From an uncultured Lachnospiraceae bacterium (GTDB lineage Bacteria; Bacillota; Clostridia; Lachnospirales; Lachnospiraceae): DNA of 17,016 bases. Below are positions 6,354 to 13,774 of the stretch, piece after piece. Positions within the stretch are counted from its first letter, which is position 1. The number at the start of each line of letters is the position of its first letter. The stretch is taken from positions 1 to 17,016 of the forward strand of contig CADBTG010000098.1 in the NCBI GenBank assembly GCA_902797475.1, written 5' to 3'. Made by a program: the position numbers and the translations under genes. The notes below the pieces were generated by a model. That model did not search any database, was not told the DNA's origin, and was given only the letters and a program-made list of their open reading frames with translations.

Positions 6354-6875
6354 TTAATAATGCTCTACTTTAACATCCTCAAATGCGATTTCCACAGGGG
6401 TTTCGCGGCCGAACATCTCTACCGTAATGGTAAGAGTCTGCTTGGCAGCGTTAATCGCCTTGATGACGCCCTGAGTGTTGATCCACGCACCGTTGAGTAC
6501 GGTAACGGTCTCACCCTCAACAAATTCGAACTCTTCGTTCTCTCTGTTGACACCCATGTTGCGAACTTCCTGCTCCGTGAGCGGAACCGGTTTGGATCCC
6601 GGACCGACGAAGCCGGTGACACCGCGGGTGTTTCTTACCACGTACCATGTGTCATCGTTCATAATCATACGAACAAGCACATAGCCGGGAAGCATCTTCT
6701 TCTGGACCTTTTTACGAACTCCGTTCTTCATTTCGATGGAGTCAATCATAGGAACGGATACTTCCATGATGACGTCCTGAAGCTTACGGTTTTCGATGGT
6801 TTTCTCCAGATCGACCTTAACTTTATTTTCATACCCGGAATAAGTATGAACCACGTACCACTGTGCCTCTGCCAT
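6354..6875 (-). CDS. nusG: Transcription termination/antitermination factor NusG
   Basis: This 173-residue protein is the normal length for NusG, which binds RNA polymerase and adjusts pausing, termination and transcription-translation coupling. The N-terminal NGN domain begins AEAQWYVVHTYSGYENKV and includes MLPGYVLVRM and NTRGVTGFVG. A C-terminal KOW domain starts near FVEGETVTVLNGAW and includes TQGVI. The ATG at 6873-6875 is chosen because family members start at this point and GGGTGA lies 5 bases upstream. A GTG at 6882-6884 would add three residues. It lies 15 bases after secE, the conserved arrangement. Confidence 0.96.
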   Translation of the reverse strand: MAEAQWYVVHTYSGYENKVKVDLEKTIENRKLQDVIMEVSVPMIDSIEMKNGVRKKVQKKMLPGYVLVRMIMNDDTWYVVRNTRGVTGFVGPGSKPVPLTEQEVRNMGVNRENEEFEFVEGETVTVLNGAWINTQGVIKAINAAKQTLTITVEMFGRETPVEIAFEDVKVEHY

Positions 6876-6890
6876 ATCAGTCACCCATTC

Positions 6891-7097
6891 CTAAAAGTTC
6901 ATACCAAGAATTGCCCCGAGACCGAGTTTGATAACAACATCGACCCCGAAGATGACCAGCATGAGAATCATCGTAATAACGAGAACTACACCTGACTCCT
7001 TGGCGATTGTTTCCTTGGTAGGCCAGATGATTTTCTTATACTCGGCTTTCAATCCCTTGAAGAAACTCTTCTTGGGAGCCTTTGCATTATCACCCAT
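6891..7097 (-). CDS. secE: Preprotein translocase subunit SecE
   Basis: This 68-residue single-helix protein is the size of Firmicute SecE and acts in the membrane with SecY and SecG to export proteins. The conserved amphipathic stretch FFKGLKAEYKKIIWPTKE (about 12-29) is followed by KESGVVLVITM and a membrane helix (about 37-60). AGGGAGAG precedes the ATG. It lies 22 bases after rpmG and 15 before nusG, the classical order. Confidence 0.96.
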   Translation of the reverse strand: MGDNAKAPKKSFFKGLKAEYKKIIWPTKETIAKESGVVLVITMILMLVIFGVDVVIKLGLGAILGMNF

Positions 7098-7119
7098 ATT
7101 TCTCTCCCTTTCCGGTTAA

Positions 7120-7269
7120 TTACTTGGTTTCCTTATGCAACGTGTGACGTTTGCAGAATCTGCAGTACTTTTGAGTCTCCATCCTGTCAGGATGGTTCTT
7201 CTTTTCTTTCGTTGTGTCGTAATTACGCTGCTTGCATTCCGTGCAGGCCAATGTAATTTTTACTCGCAC
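7120..7269 (-). CDS. rpmG: Ribosomal protein L33, zinc-binding form
   Basis: This short gene encodes 49 residues of the 50S subunit protein L33. It begins with GTG (7267-7269) preceded by GGAGGTGG and reads MRVKITLACTECKQRNYDTT onward. Cys9, Cys12, Cys36 and Cys39 form the two CxxC pairs of the zinc-containing (C+) type. Many Firmicutes carry a second, zinc-free paralogue that replaces this one in zinc shortage, but none is seen here. It is the first gene after the operon promoter, the usual place upstream of secE. Confidence 0.95.
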   Translation of the reverse strand: MRVKITLACTECKQRNYDTTKEKKNHPDRMETQKYCRFCKRHTLHKETK

Positions 7270-7285
7270 AGCTTACCACCTCCGT

Positions 7286-7328
7286 AAAAAAATTAGGCAT
7301 AAAAAAAAGGCCTCTTCCATAGCCTAAT
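7286..7328 (-). terminator. Terminator hairpin overlapping the rpmG operon start
   Basis: On the minus strand ATTAGGC (7322-7328) and GCCTAAT (7292-7298) can pair, with six further T at 7286-7291. The 5' arm lies at or before the expected transcription start (about 7323). Transcripts from the local promoter would therefore lack most of that arm, while read-through from the operon upstream would form it. Confidence 0.5.
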
Positions 7329-7329
7329 C

Positions 7330-7359
7330 AATATAACACAACCGTTTACCCGCCGTCAA
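7330..7359 (-). promoter_or_regulatory. Promoter of rpmG-secE-nusG-rplK-rplA
   Basis: TTGACG (7354-7359), an 18-base spacer and TATATT (7330-7335) on the minus strand lie about 60 bases before the rpmG start. Confidence 0.75.
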
Positions 7360-7424
7360 CAACTTTTTTCGGGAAAATGCGACACATTTTCCTTAATATA
7401 TGCCGCGAATTTTCGGGACTTCTT

Positions 7425-7453
7425 CCGGGAAACCCATATCTTGGGTTTCCCGG
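7425..7453 (-). terminator. Hairpin after the transglutaminase gene
   Basis: A perfect 12-bp stem (CCGGGAAACCCA, 7425-7436 with 7442-7453) lies 13 bases after the stop codon at 7467. It lacks a clear T run on the minus strand (AAGAAG follows), so it may act as an mRNA 3' stabiliser or a weak terminator. Confidence 0.5.
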
Positions 7454-7466
7454 TTTCCACACCCCG

Positions 7467-9995
7467 TTATATGCCGCTTTTCAGCCGGAAGAAGAATCGG
7501 CTGAGTCCGTTCATTTTTCGAAGAAAATCTTTGCGAAGACGCATGTAATAGCGCCGGATGCCCTTGGCTTCGTCCTCGGTTATGCCTTCCTTGGAGAAAG
7601 CAGCCCGCTCCGTCACCGCTGCGACATCGCGGATCGGCATCTCGCCTTCATAATCCGGAAGGATCTCAAACAGTCTCTGATGGTACTCTCTGTCGAGCTC
7701 CCCTTCCTTCCTGCGGATGCCCATATATCCCGCAAGCACCAGAATCTCGCGGTAGACCGCAAGTGCCGACTTGTTCGGCCTTCTCGTCAAGAGCCGGCTG
7801 TTTCTTGCCGTCATCAGTATCGCATAGCGCCCGAAGATCAAAAGCAGGCACGCGAAGATGAAAATCAGCACAATCAGCAGCACAAGCTTCGAGGTACCTT
7901 GTTCTTCATCCTTTTCGGATTCCTTCTTCCCGCCCTGTGACGGTGTTGCGCTCGGCCGGGTCTCGCTGTCTTTCGGCGTCGGTGTCGCGGTAACGGAAGC
8001 CGTCGGCTTGGCAGGCTCCGAAATATCAGGCGACGGCGTCACCTCTCTTTCGCGCTCAAGCGCATTCTGCAGATAATCGGTATTGACCGAATGATACGGC
8101 GTCGTCATCTCGATCGGATACCAGCCGTATCCGGGAATCAGTATTTCGGCCCACGCATGCGCACAGTCGTCCTTAACCGCAACCGTGACATACTGCTCCT
8201 CCTGAATGCTCAGACCGCTCTGATCCCGTATTTGCAGCAAATCGGTCCAGTTTTCCTCACCCGCCTCAATGTCCGAAGTTTTTACGACATATCCCTCGGC
8301 AAAACGCGCCGGAATGCCGAGCATCCGAAGCATCATGACGCCGGTCGATGCAAAATGCATGCAATAGCCGGTCTTGCTGTCCCGAATGAAGAACAGCAGC
8401 GGGTCAATGTTTTCTTTATTTTTCGGCGGATTCGTCGAGTAGCTGTAATTCTCGCTCAGGTAATTGCAGACGTATTCCACTTTTCCGAAAAGCGTGTCCT
8501 CGCGGCAGTCCGCCACGGCTTCCGAAAGCACCGCCCAGATTTCCGGATTGACCGCCGTATATGCCGAGCGTGCATAATCCTGATATTCCCGGTAGAACTC
8601 CAGGAGCTGCTCCAACGAATACTCGTGAATAGGTCCTTCGAGATCCGAAAACCGAATGGTCCCGGAGCTCAGGAATTCGTCGTCCGAAAAGGCGAACAGC
8701 GAAGGATATCCGTTCCGGTTATAGATCGTCGAGAAAACAAAGCCCGTTTCATTGCTCTGCCTATATCCCCGATCCCCGTCCGGAGCGAAGTATTCATTCG
8801 GGATAAAGTCGTTGCTCTCCCCGATAAAGCCCTGAAAGATCGCGCCGTACGGGGCATAAACATAGTTTTCGTCAGCCCCTCTGCGCCGGACGTCGATTTC
8901 TCCCTGATAAATCGGAAAACGCGACTTCTCCGTCACGGCATTGCTGTCAAACAGATATTGCAAAATCCGGATAGTATTCGTAAACGAGTCTCCGTAGTTT
9001 TCAAGCGCCACGGGGCGTCCGAAGAAACGCCTTGCGTAGCTGATAAACTCCGCTCTGTCAAGTGCCTCCGTCCAGCTTCCTGCCATATAGTCTGCACCGA
9101 CGAAACCGCGCAGATATGTCTGCGGGCTGTTCTTCGGAAGCGACACCAGCAGGTGCGTCTTATGGGTAAATGCCACGCCGTCGCTTGAGAGTTTGCCGCC
9201 TGACATGCCGCCGTTTTGCTTATGGTCTTTGTTCCATTTGCCACTGACATAACGGCTGATGCGGTTCACGGTCTTCTCATTGAGGCTTCGCACCTCACGG
9301 CGGATTTCTCCGGTTTCCACGCTTTTTTGAAAGCGCTCTCTCGTGACGAACTGCGGAAGCCCGAACGCCGTCAGAAACAGCAGCCCGCCGAGAAGCAGTT
9401 CATATAAGAACACCTGTCTGCCGGGCATCCGTTCCCACGAAACGGTGCATTTCAGGAACACAAGCATTAAGGCAAATGCCACCATCTTTCCGGGTGCCGG
9501 GAAGATATTCGCGATGACCGCCACGTAAAGCGGCAGAAATGCGGGCGCAAGCCAGAAAAGGAAGCCCCGGCAGTTTTTGTAAATCCGGGTCAGAACCATG
9601 CAGCCGAAGATATTGATCAGCGCAAGAAGGAACAGCATGCCGCTTTCGGTTCCGGGATCGGCTTTCCACTGCAGAACCTCGCCGTAATACTGGTTAATCA
9701 GCTCGACGAACCGTCTTGCAAACCAGAACGCTCCGTTGATGGTCTTCTCGTGAAGAAGGGTCCCCACAGCGAGCAGGACCACTGTCACAACAAAGGCGGT
9801 AATCCTTCTTTCGGCGGGCCTCAGGCAGTCTGCGACAACCGAGCAGGCAAGCGACGCAAAGAAGATCAGCACGTACATGATGAGCGGTACTTTAAAGCCG
9901 AGCATGGATGCAAGAAGCATCAAAACAACGGCATGGCACACGGTCACATTTACCGCGCGAAGAGGGATTCTTAAGAGGCTGTCAGAGTCTTTCAT
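7467..9995 (-). CDS. Membrane transglutaminase-like protein (TgpA/YebA type)
   Basis: This 842-residue protein has about seven N-terminal membrane helices (to about residue 235), then a long extracytoplasmic region with a transglutaminase-like core. Candidate catalytic residues are Cys545 (in TGYCMHFAS), His613 (in CAHAWAE) and an acidic residue at 629 (in WYPIEMTTPY), which is Glu where many relatives have Asp. A Pro/Thr/Ser-rich spacer and one more membrane helix (VLLIVLIFIFACLLLIF) lead to a cytoplasmic C-terminal tail. The ATG at 9993-9995 overlaps the upstream TGA by four bases and follows GGGAGGTGG. A longer frame extension is rejected because it runs inside that gene. It is third in moxR-DUF58-transglutaminase, a widespread set. 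The substrate is unknown; members are thought to act on cell-envelope proteins, as peptidases or cross-linkers. Confidence 0.9.
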   Translation of the reverse strand: MKDSDSLLRIPLRAVNVTVCHAVVLMLLASMLGFKVPLIMYVLIFFASLACSVVADCLRPAERRITAFVVTVVLLAVGTLLHEKTINGAFWFARRFVELINQYYGEVLQWKADPGTESGMLFLLALINIFGCMVLTRIYKNCRGFLFWLAPAFLPLYVAVIANIFPAPGKMVAFALMLVFLKCTVSWERMPGRQVFLYELLLGGLLFLTAFGLPQFVTRERFQKSVETGEIRREVRSLNEKTVNRISRYVSGKWNKDHKQNGGMSGGKLSSDGVAFTHKTHLLVSLPKNSPQTYLRGFVGADYMAGSWTEALDRAEFISYARRFFGRPVALENYGDSFTNTIRILQYLFDSNAVTEKSRFPIYQGEIDVRRRGADENYVYAPYGAIFQGFIGESNDFIPNEYFAPDGDRGYRQSNETGFVFSTIYNRNGYPSLFAFSDDEFLSSGTIRFSDLEGPIHEYSLEQLLEFYREYQDYARSAYTAVNPEIWAVLSEAVADCREDTLFGKVEYVCNYLSENYSYSTNPPKNKENIDPLLFFIRDSKTGYCMHFASTGVMMLRMLGIPARFAEGYVVKTSDIEAGEENWTDLLQIRDQSGLSIQEEQYVTVAVKDDCAHAWAEILIPGYGWYPIEMTTPYHSVNTDYLQNALEREREVTPSPDISEPAKPTASVTATPTPKDSETRPSATPSQGGKKESEKDEEQGTSKLVLLIVLIFIFACLLLIFGRYAILMTARNSRLLTRRPNKSALAVYREILVLAGYMGIRRKEGELDREYHQRLFEILPDYEGEMPIRDVAAVTERAAFSKEGITEDEAKGIRRYYMRLRKDFLRKMNGLSRFFFRLKSGI

Positions 9996-11191
9996 GCAAC
10001 CACCTCCCGAATCAGGTCTTCCGCAACATGTCCTTCCCGCACGGGAAGCACCTGCCACTCGTCTCCTTCGTTCACAGGCGTCACATCGGAAGTCAGATAG
10101 CAGGTCACGAAAGCATCACGCCTGCTCTCCCGGAAGAGATTCTCATCATCCATGAAAAGCCTGTCGGAAACATAATAGATATTCTTAAACGAACTGTCCG
10201 GATACTCCGAAAAGAATCTGGGCAGAATGCCGGTCTTGCCGCCTTCGTAAAACGGCGTGTCGAAGATAGCCTGAAACGCCGCGAAAACATCCTCTTCCGC
10301 CTCTATCATCTTCTCGAACAGCACATCTTCCCGCTCCTCGTACCAGACGATGCGATGACGGTGTCCCTCCCTGATGAGACTCGCGGAAAGTGAAAATGCG
10401 GAATCCATCAGCAGGTTGACCTTCTTGGCCTGTTCTGCTTCGGAAAGGCTCTCGTCCGGCCGGATCAGCTCTATAAGAAGAAGGCACGCCCATTCCTCCG
10501 GAAGCCCCATCTGCTTGACCATCAGCTCGTCCTGCTTCGCCGTAAGATTCCAGTGAATCCGATTCTGCCGGTCACCGGGCACGTATTCGCGCACGCCGAA
10601 CAGCTCGGCGGGATCGTCGCCGGGCTTCACCTGGGAATACACTTCCTCTTCAATATACGCATAGGGATTGTTTTTGATCGGGCAGACCGCAAGTTCCTCC
10701 ATCTGCGGCATGACCGTGCAGGTCACACTGCCCTGCACCACCGGAACGGCAAAGGAGAAAAGCCCCAAAGGCTCCTGCACGCGAACCGACTCAACGGTTA
10801 TCTTAACCGTGCCGGAGTGCCGCAACCGGATACTCAGAGAAGACAGGGTTGTACGCCTGCCTCCGAGAGAAAGGATATGCTTTATACGTTCATTGGTCTT
10901 TAAAAAGATGTCTTCCACACTGTACCAGACAATGACATCGCCGGTCGCAAGGTACGATTTATTGGAAAATGCGATCGCCACCTCCGCGTTCTCCCCGCGT
11001 CTCGGATCCTTAGACACACCGCTCCAGGCAAACTGAATCTGCTTGCGCAAAAAAAGCAGCCAAAGCAGTGCCGCAACCGGAATCAGCAGGCACAGATAGA
11101 AAAGGACATAGAGTCCGTAATGAAAGAAGATCATGGCCAGATAGAACAGAATCAGTACAACGGCCACGTACAACACGCGATTTTTGAACAT
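9992..11191 (-). CDS. DUF58 domain protein
   Basis: This 399-residue protein has two N-terminal membrane helices (about 5-23 and 26-48). The conserved DUF58 motif is at about 199-227 (VREYVPGDRQNRIHWNLTAK, then DELMVKQM). DUF58 proteins usually pair with MoxR ATPases and resemble von Willebrand A-type domains, so this one probably receives or relays the action of the ATPase encoded just upstream. A ribosome binding site GGGGGGTAAG precedes the ATG. The stop overlaps the next gene's start (ATGA), which suggests translational coupling. The molecular role of the family is not settled. Confidence 0.92.
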   Translation of the reverse strand: MFKNRVLYVAVVLILFYLAMIFFHYGLYVLFYLCLLIPVAALLWLLFLRKQIQFAWSGVSKDPRRGENAEVAIAFSNKSYLATGDVIVWYSVEDIFLKTNERIKHILSLGGRRTTLSSLSIRLRHSGTVKITVESVRVQEPLGLFSFAVPVVQGSVTCTVMPQMEELAVCPIKNNPYAYIEEEVYSQVKPGDDPAELFGVREYVPGDRQNRIHWNLTAKQDELMVKQMGLPEEWACLLLIELIRPDESLSEAEQAKKVNLLMDSAFSLSASLIREGHRHRIVWYEEREDVLFEKMIEAEEDVFAAFQAIFDTPFYEGGKTGILPRFFSEYPDSSFKNIYYVSDRLFMDDENLFRESRRDAFVTCYLTSDVTPVNEGDEWQVLPVREGHVAEDLIREVVA

Positions 11192-11211
11192 CTTACCCCC
11201 CTGCGGCCTTT

Positions 11212-12159
11212 CTAACCCTCCATACGGGAAAGAACCGGCGCAGTCACATTTCTCAACGCCTCTTCCGCAATGCTTTCCGTCTGAATCTTACGCGCTCTTG
11301 CCGCCGCAGTAAGAAGAAGCCGATGCGCAACGGTGCAGATGAAGACGTCCGCAACGTCCTCCGGAATCACATACTGTCTGCCCTGCAGGACGGCATTGGC
11401 CTTGGCCATGGCGATGATCGCCAACGATCCGCGCGGGCTGACGCCGAGCATCAGCATAGGATGGTTTCTCGTATAGTTTACAAGCGACGCAACATAGGCG
11501 TAGATGGCATCATGCACGAACACGCCTTCCGCGCGCTTACGGTAAGCAAGCAGTTCCTCCTTCGTCAGAACGCATTCCACATCGTCAATCGGGTTCGCAA
11601 CGCCTCTTGCCTTCATCATCTGCACTTCGGCCTCGGGATCGGGATAGCCCATGCTCAGACGCACCATGAAGCGGTCCAGCTGGGAATCCGGAAGCATCTG
11701 CGTTCCGGCCGCGCCGACCGGGTTCTCCGTTGCCATGACGATGAACGGATCCGGGAGAGCTTTCGTAACGCCCTCAATCGTGATATTTCCCTCTTCCATT
11801 GCCTCCAAAAGCGCTGCCTGCGTCTTCGAGGAAGTACGGTTGATTTCGTCCGCAAGGTACAGGTTGCAGAGGATGCTTCCCGGAACATATACCTTCTTGC
11901 GCTCGTCCTTGTCGAACATGCAGAAGCCGACCACGTCGGACGGCAGAATGTCCGGCGTGAACTGGGTACGTTTATACTGAAGGTTCATTGCCTTGGAAAA
12001 TGCAACGGCCAGTGTTGTCTTACCTACACCCGGGACATCCTCCAAAAGGATGTGGCCTCCCGCCAAAACGGCGGTCAGCACTCGGCGAATGATCAGGCTC
12101 TTTCCGACGATAACCTTTTTGATTTCTCTTTCTACGCGTAACAAATTGTCTGCTGCCAT
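11212..12159 (-). CDS. MoxR-family AAA+ ATPase
   Basis: This 315-residue protein is of usual size for MoxR ATPases, which act as chaperone-like remodelers for partner proteins with VWA or DUF58 domains. Walker A is GVGKTT (44-49) and Walker B is LADEINR (102-108). Other typical blocks are the sensor stretch VMATENPVGAAGT, the LDRFMVRLSMGYPD segment and the lid motif GVSPRGSLAI. GGAGGAGAAATT precedes the ATG. It is first in the operon and is followed by DUF58 after 20 bases. I see no clear promoter between it and the terminator at 12255-12292. The leader is GC-rich and can fold (GGGCAGG/CCTGCCC at 12181-12204). Confidence 0.95.
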   Translation of the reverse strand: MAADNLLRVEREIKKVIVGKSLIIRRVLTAVLAGGHILLEDVPGVGKTTLAVAFSKAMNLQYKRTQFTPDILPSDVVGFCMFDKDERKKVYVPGSILCNLYLADEINRTSSKTQAALLEAMEEGNITIEGVTKALPDPFIVMATENPVGAAGTQMLPDSQLDRFMVRLSMGYPDPEAEVQMMKARGVANPIDDVECVLTKEELLAYRKRAEGVFVHDAIYAYVASLVNYTRNHPMLMLGVSPRGSLAIIAMAKANAVLQGRQYVIPEDVADVFICTVAHRLLLTAAARARKIQTESIAEEALRNVTAPVLSRMEG

Positions 12160-12254
12160 AATTTCTCCTCCAAAAGAATCGGGCAGGGAGGATACGGCCT
12201 GCCCTGCCTGCTACGCGGGGCCCGGCTCCCGCCGTCATATCCTCTCCGCGCATC

Positions 12255-12292
12255 AAAAAAGCCCCGTGCCGACCTGCCGATCGGCACGAGGC
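12255..12292 (-). terminator. Terminator of the DUF1508 gene
   Basis: A 12-bp stem (12281-12292 with 12261-12272, one G-U pair) is followed on the minus strand by six T. It lies about 30 bases after the stop codon. Confidence 0.88.
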
Positions 12293-12320
12293 CTGAATTC
12301 TGTCTTAAACCGGTCTCAGA

Positions 12321-12689
12321 TTACGCTTCCGTAACCGGAGCATCCACAACGTTCTTCTTAACGCTCTCGATACCGTTCAGGCAGCTCGGCTTAGACTTGT
12401 AACCTTCGCTCGTAGCGATAATCTCGCCGTTCGTTGCCTTCAGGCGGAAACGGAACTCACCCTTCTTATCGGTATATACTTCAAACTTAGGATGCTTAAC
12501 CTTCTCAAAACCTTCAACAGTCTGATCTTCGATTCCGGCAACCTGTGCGTTCTTGCGTACGCTCTCAATACCGTTCTTGCATGCCTTCTCGGTGGTATAT
12601 ACTTCAGACGTTGCGATCACTTCGCCGTTGCCTGCCTTCAAGTCAAACTTAACTCCGCTGGCAACCTGTTTCATAACAAATTTACCCAT
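12321..12689 (-). CDS. Tandem DUF1508 (YegP-like) protein
   Basis: This 122-residue protein is built from two copies of the short DUF1508 domain. The first contains FDLKAGNGEVIATSEVY and NGIESVRKN, and the second contains FRLKATNGEIIATSEGY and NGIESVKKN. The shared pattern is NGxxIATSExY followed by CxNGIESVxKN. The family fold is a small beta-sheet with a helix; its biochemical role is unknown. The ATG at 12687-12689 has GGAGG 9 bases upstream. An 11-codon upstream extension lacks a ribosome binding site and is rejected. A near-consensus promoter and a terminator make it a single-gene unit. Confidence 0.9.
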   Translation of the reverse strand: MGKFVMKQVASGVKFDLKAGNGEVIATSEVYTTEKACKNGIESVRKNAQVAGIEDQTVEGFEKVKHPKFEVYTDKKGEFRFRLKATNGEIIATSEGYKSKPSCLNGIESVKKNVVDAPVTEA

Positions 12690-12739
12690 AATACAATTCC
12701 TCCGTGAAATCGTTTTGAGCACAAAATGCCCTTTAGAAC

Positions 12740-12768
12740 AGTATATTTCAAAGGAAAAGAGTTGTCAA
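12740..12768 (-). promoter_or_regulatory. Promoter of the DUF1508 gene
   Basis: A perfect TTGACA (12763-12768), a 17-base spacer and TATACT (12740-12745) on the minus strand lie about 50 bases before the start codon. The promoter begins just past the Rrf2 gene stop, so read-through from that gene is also possible. Confidence 0.85.
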
Positions 12769-12785
12769 CACAAACTTCCCCCGCG

Positions 12786-13184
12786 CTAACGCACCAAATC
12801 GGTCAGTTTCTTGCCGTAAAAGTAGTCGTGTGTCATCTTGTCATATTCGGCCCAAAGCGGCAGCGTAGGGCATTCCGCGGCATGTGGGCACTCCGGCGCG
12901 CCCTCGCTCAGGCAGGCCACGGTCGCAAGCGAGCCTTCCATCAGCTCGATGATTTCTCCGATCGGATATTCCTCGGGCTTCCGGCACAGCTTGTAGCCGC
13001 CGCCCTTTCCGCTCGCGCCGATAACAAGGCCTCCGGCGACCATATCCTTCATAATAATCTCCAGATATTTTTTGGAAATCATCTGCCGCTCGGCAATGTC
13101 CTTAAGCGGAATGAAGTTCCCGTCATTGTGCTTGGCAAGATCGATCATCACGCGGATGGCATAACGCCCTTTTGTGGAAATCAT
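12786..13184 (-). CDS. Rrf2-family regulator, IscR-like
   Basis: This 132-residue protein is of Rrf2/IscR length. It has an N-terminal winged helix (MISTKGRYAIRVMIDLA, then KDIAERQMISKKYLEIIMKD) and the wing GKGGGYKL. Cys91, Cys99 and Cys105 follow (CLSEGAPEC, CPHAAEC), matching the three-cysteine cluster that holds an Fe-S group in IscR-type members, although the first gap is 7 residues rather than 5. A ribosome binding site GGGGG lies 8 bases before the ATG. Its own promoter carries the TTTACCTA/TAGGTAAA half-sites, which also occur at the iscS promoter. It therefore probably senses cluster status and represses itself and iscS-iscU. CymR-like cysteine regulation is a less likely alternative. 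Confidence 0.9.
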   Translation of the reverse strand: MISTKGRYAIRVMIDLAKHNDGNFIPLKDIAERQMISKKYLEIIMKDMVAGGLVIGASGKGGGYKLCRKPEEYPIGEIIELMEGSLATVACLSEGAPECPHAAECPTLPLWAEYDKMTHDYFYGKKLTDLVR

Positions 13185-13208
13185 GGCATTTTCCCCCTTA
13201 GAATTCGT

Positions 13209-13245
13209 TTTACCTATTATAACGCAGGGTGAATAGGTAAATCAA
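13209..13245 (-). promoter_or_regulatory. Promoter and operator of the Rrf2 gene
   Basis: On the minus strand TTGATT (13240-13245), an 18-base spacer and TATAAT (13216-13221) form the promoter. Inverted half-sites TTTACCTA (13209-13216) and TAGGTAAA (13234-13241) flank it, with 17 bases between them. One sits by the -35 and the other at the start site, as expected for repression. Confidence 0.65.
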
Positions 13246-13291
13246 GTGGAAAATGCCACCCCTCCCCTCTTCAAAATGTTTCAATCCCCTC

Positions 13292-13352
13292 TTGACAGTG
13301 TAACAGTGTTACGTTATAATGCGAGTGTAACATTGTTACGGAACAGTGTTAC
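13292..13352 (+). promoter_or_regulatory. Promoter and three palindromic operators of the YhbD-like/bactofilin pair
   Basis: Perfect TTGACA (13292-13297), a 17-base spacer and TATAAT (13315-13320). A 13-bp palindrome GTAACAGTGTTAC lies inside the spacer (13300-13312). A second, GTAACATTGTTAC, covers the start region (13327-13339). A third with one change, GGAACAGTGTTAC, abuts it (13340-13352). The layout is typical of autorepression by the adjacent regulator. Confidence 0.8.
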
Positions 13353-13375
13353 GCACCTGGAAGGGAGGGAGCAAA

Positions 13376-13774
13376 TTGAATCCGGAAGAGAAACTGATTT
13401 CGAAAAAGGATCTGCTTTCGCGCTACGGCATCTCGTACGGCTCTTTATACCGCTGGAAGCGGAAGGGACTGATTCCCGACGAATGGTTCATCAGAAAGGC
13501 CACCGTTACCGGGCAGGAAACCTTCTTCCCGGAGCAGCTGATCTGCGAGCGCATGGAACGGATTCTGTCCACCAAAGAGGACACGCTTCTTGATGAGCTT
13601 GCCAGAAAGCTGCACGGCGAGGAGCAGGGCAATCGGACCGTCATCATCGAGACAGCATACGGTTCCCACGCTTACAGGCTTTCGGACATTCGGGCGGTTA
13701 CCGTATCAGACGGGGGAGAACGCAAAGACATCACAAAACAGATTACAGACTTATTGAAGGAGGATTTATCATGA
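13376..13774 (+). CDS. YhbD-like (DUF4004) DNA-binding regulator
   Basis: This 132-residue protein begins with a MerR-like helix-turn-helix (ISKKDLLSRYGISYGSLYRW, about 8-27, then KRKGLIPDEWF). It is followed by a segment with FFPEQLICERMERIL and a C-terminal part ending in ITKQITDLLKEDL. It resembles Bacillus YhbD, which is encoded next to bactofilin genes. The start is a TTG at 13376, chosen because GGGAGGG lies 6-7 bases upstream and the family motif begins shortly after; a frame start upstream would include the operators. It overlaps the bactofilin gene by four bases (ATGA). The three palindromes in the promoter are its likely binding sites. Confidence 0.82.
   Translation: MNPEEKLISKKDLLSRYGISYGSLYRWKRKGLIPDEWFIRKATVTGQETFFPEQLICERMERILSTKEDTLLDELARKLHGEEQGNRTVIIETAYGSHAYRLSDIRAVTVSDGGERKDITKQITDLLKEDLS

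Noticed and set aside
8091..9188. 365-codon plus-strand open frame
   Set aside because: It lies wholly antisense to the transglutaminase gene, is rich in Arg, His and Ile with no motifs, and has no ribosome binding site.
9996..10058. N-terminal extension of the transglutaminase gene
   Set aside because: It lies inside the DUF58 gene. The ATG at 9993-9995 has a strong GGGAGGTGG and the usual ATGA overlap.
11323..12141. 272-codon plus-strand open frame
   Set aside because: It is antisense to moxR with a His/Arg-rich nonsense composition, a shadow of the real gene's codon bias.
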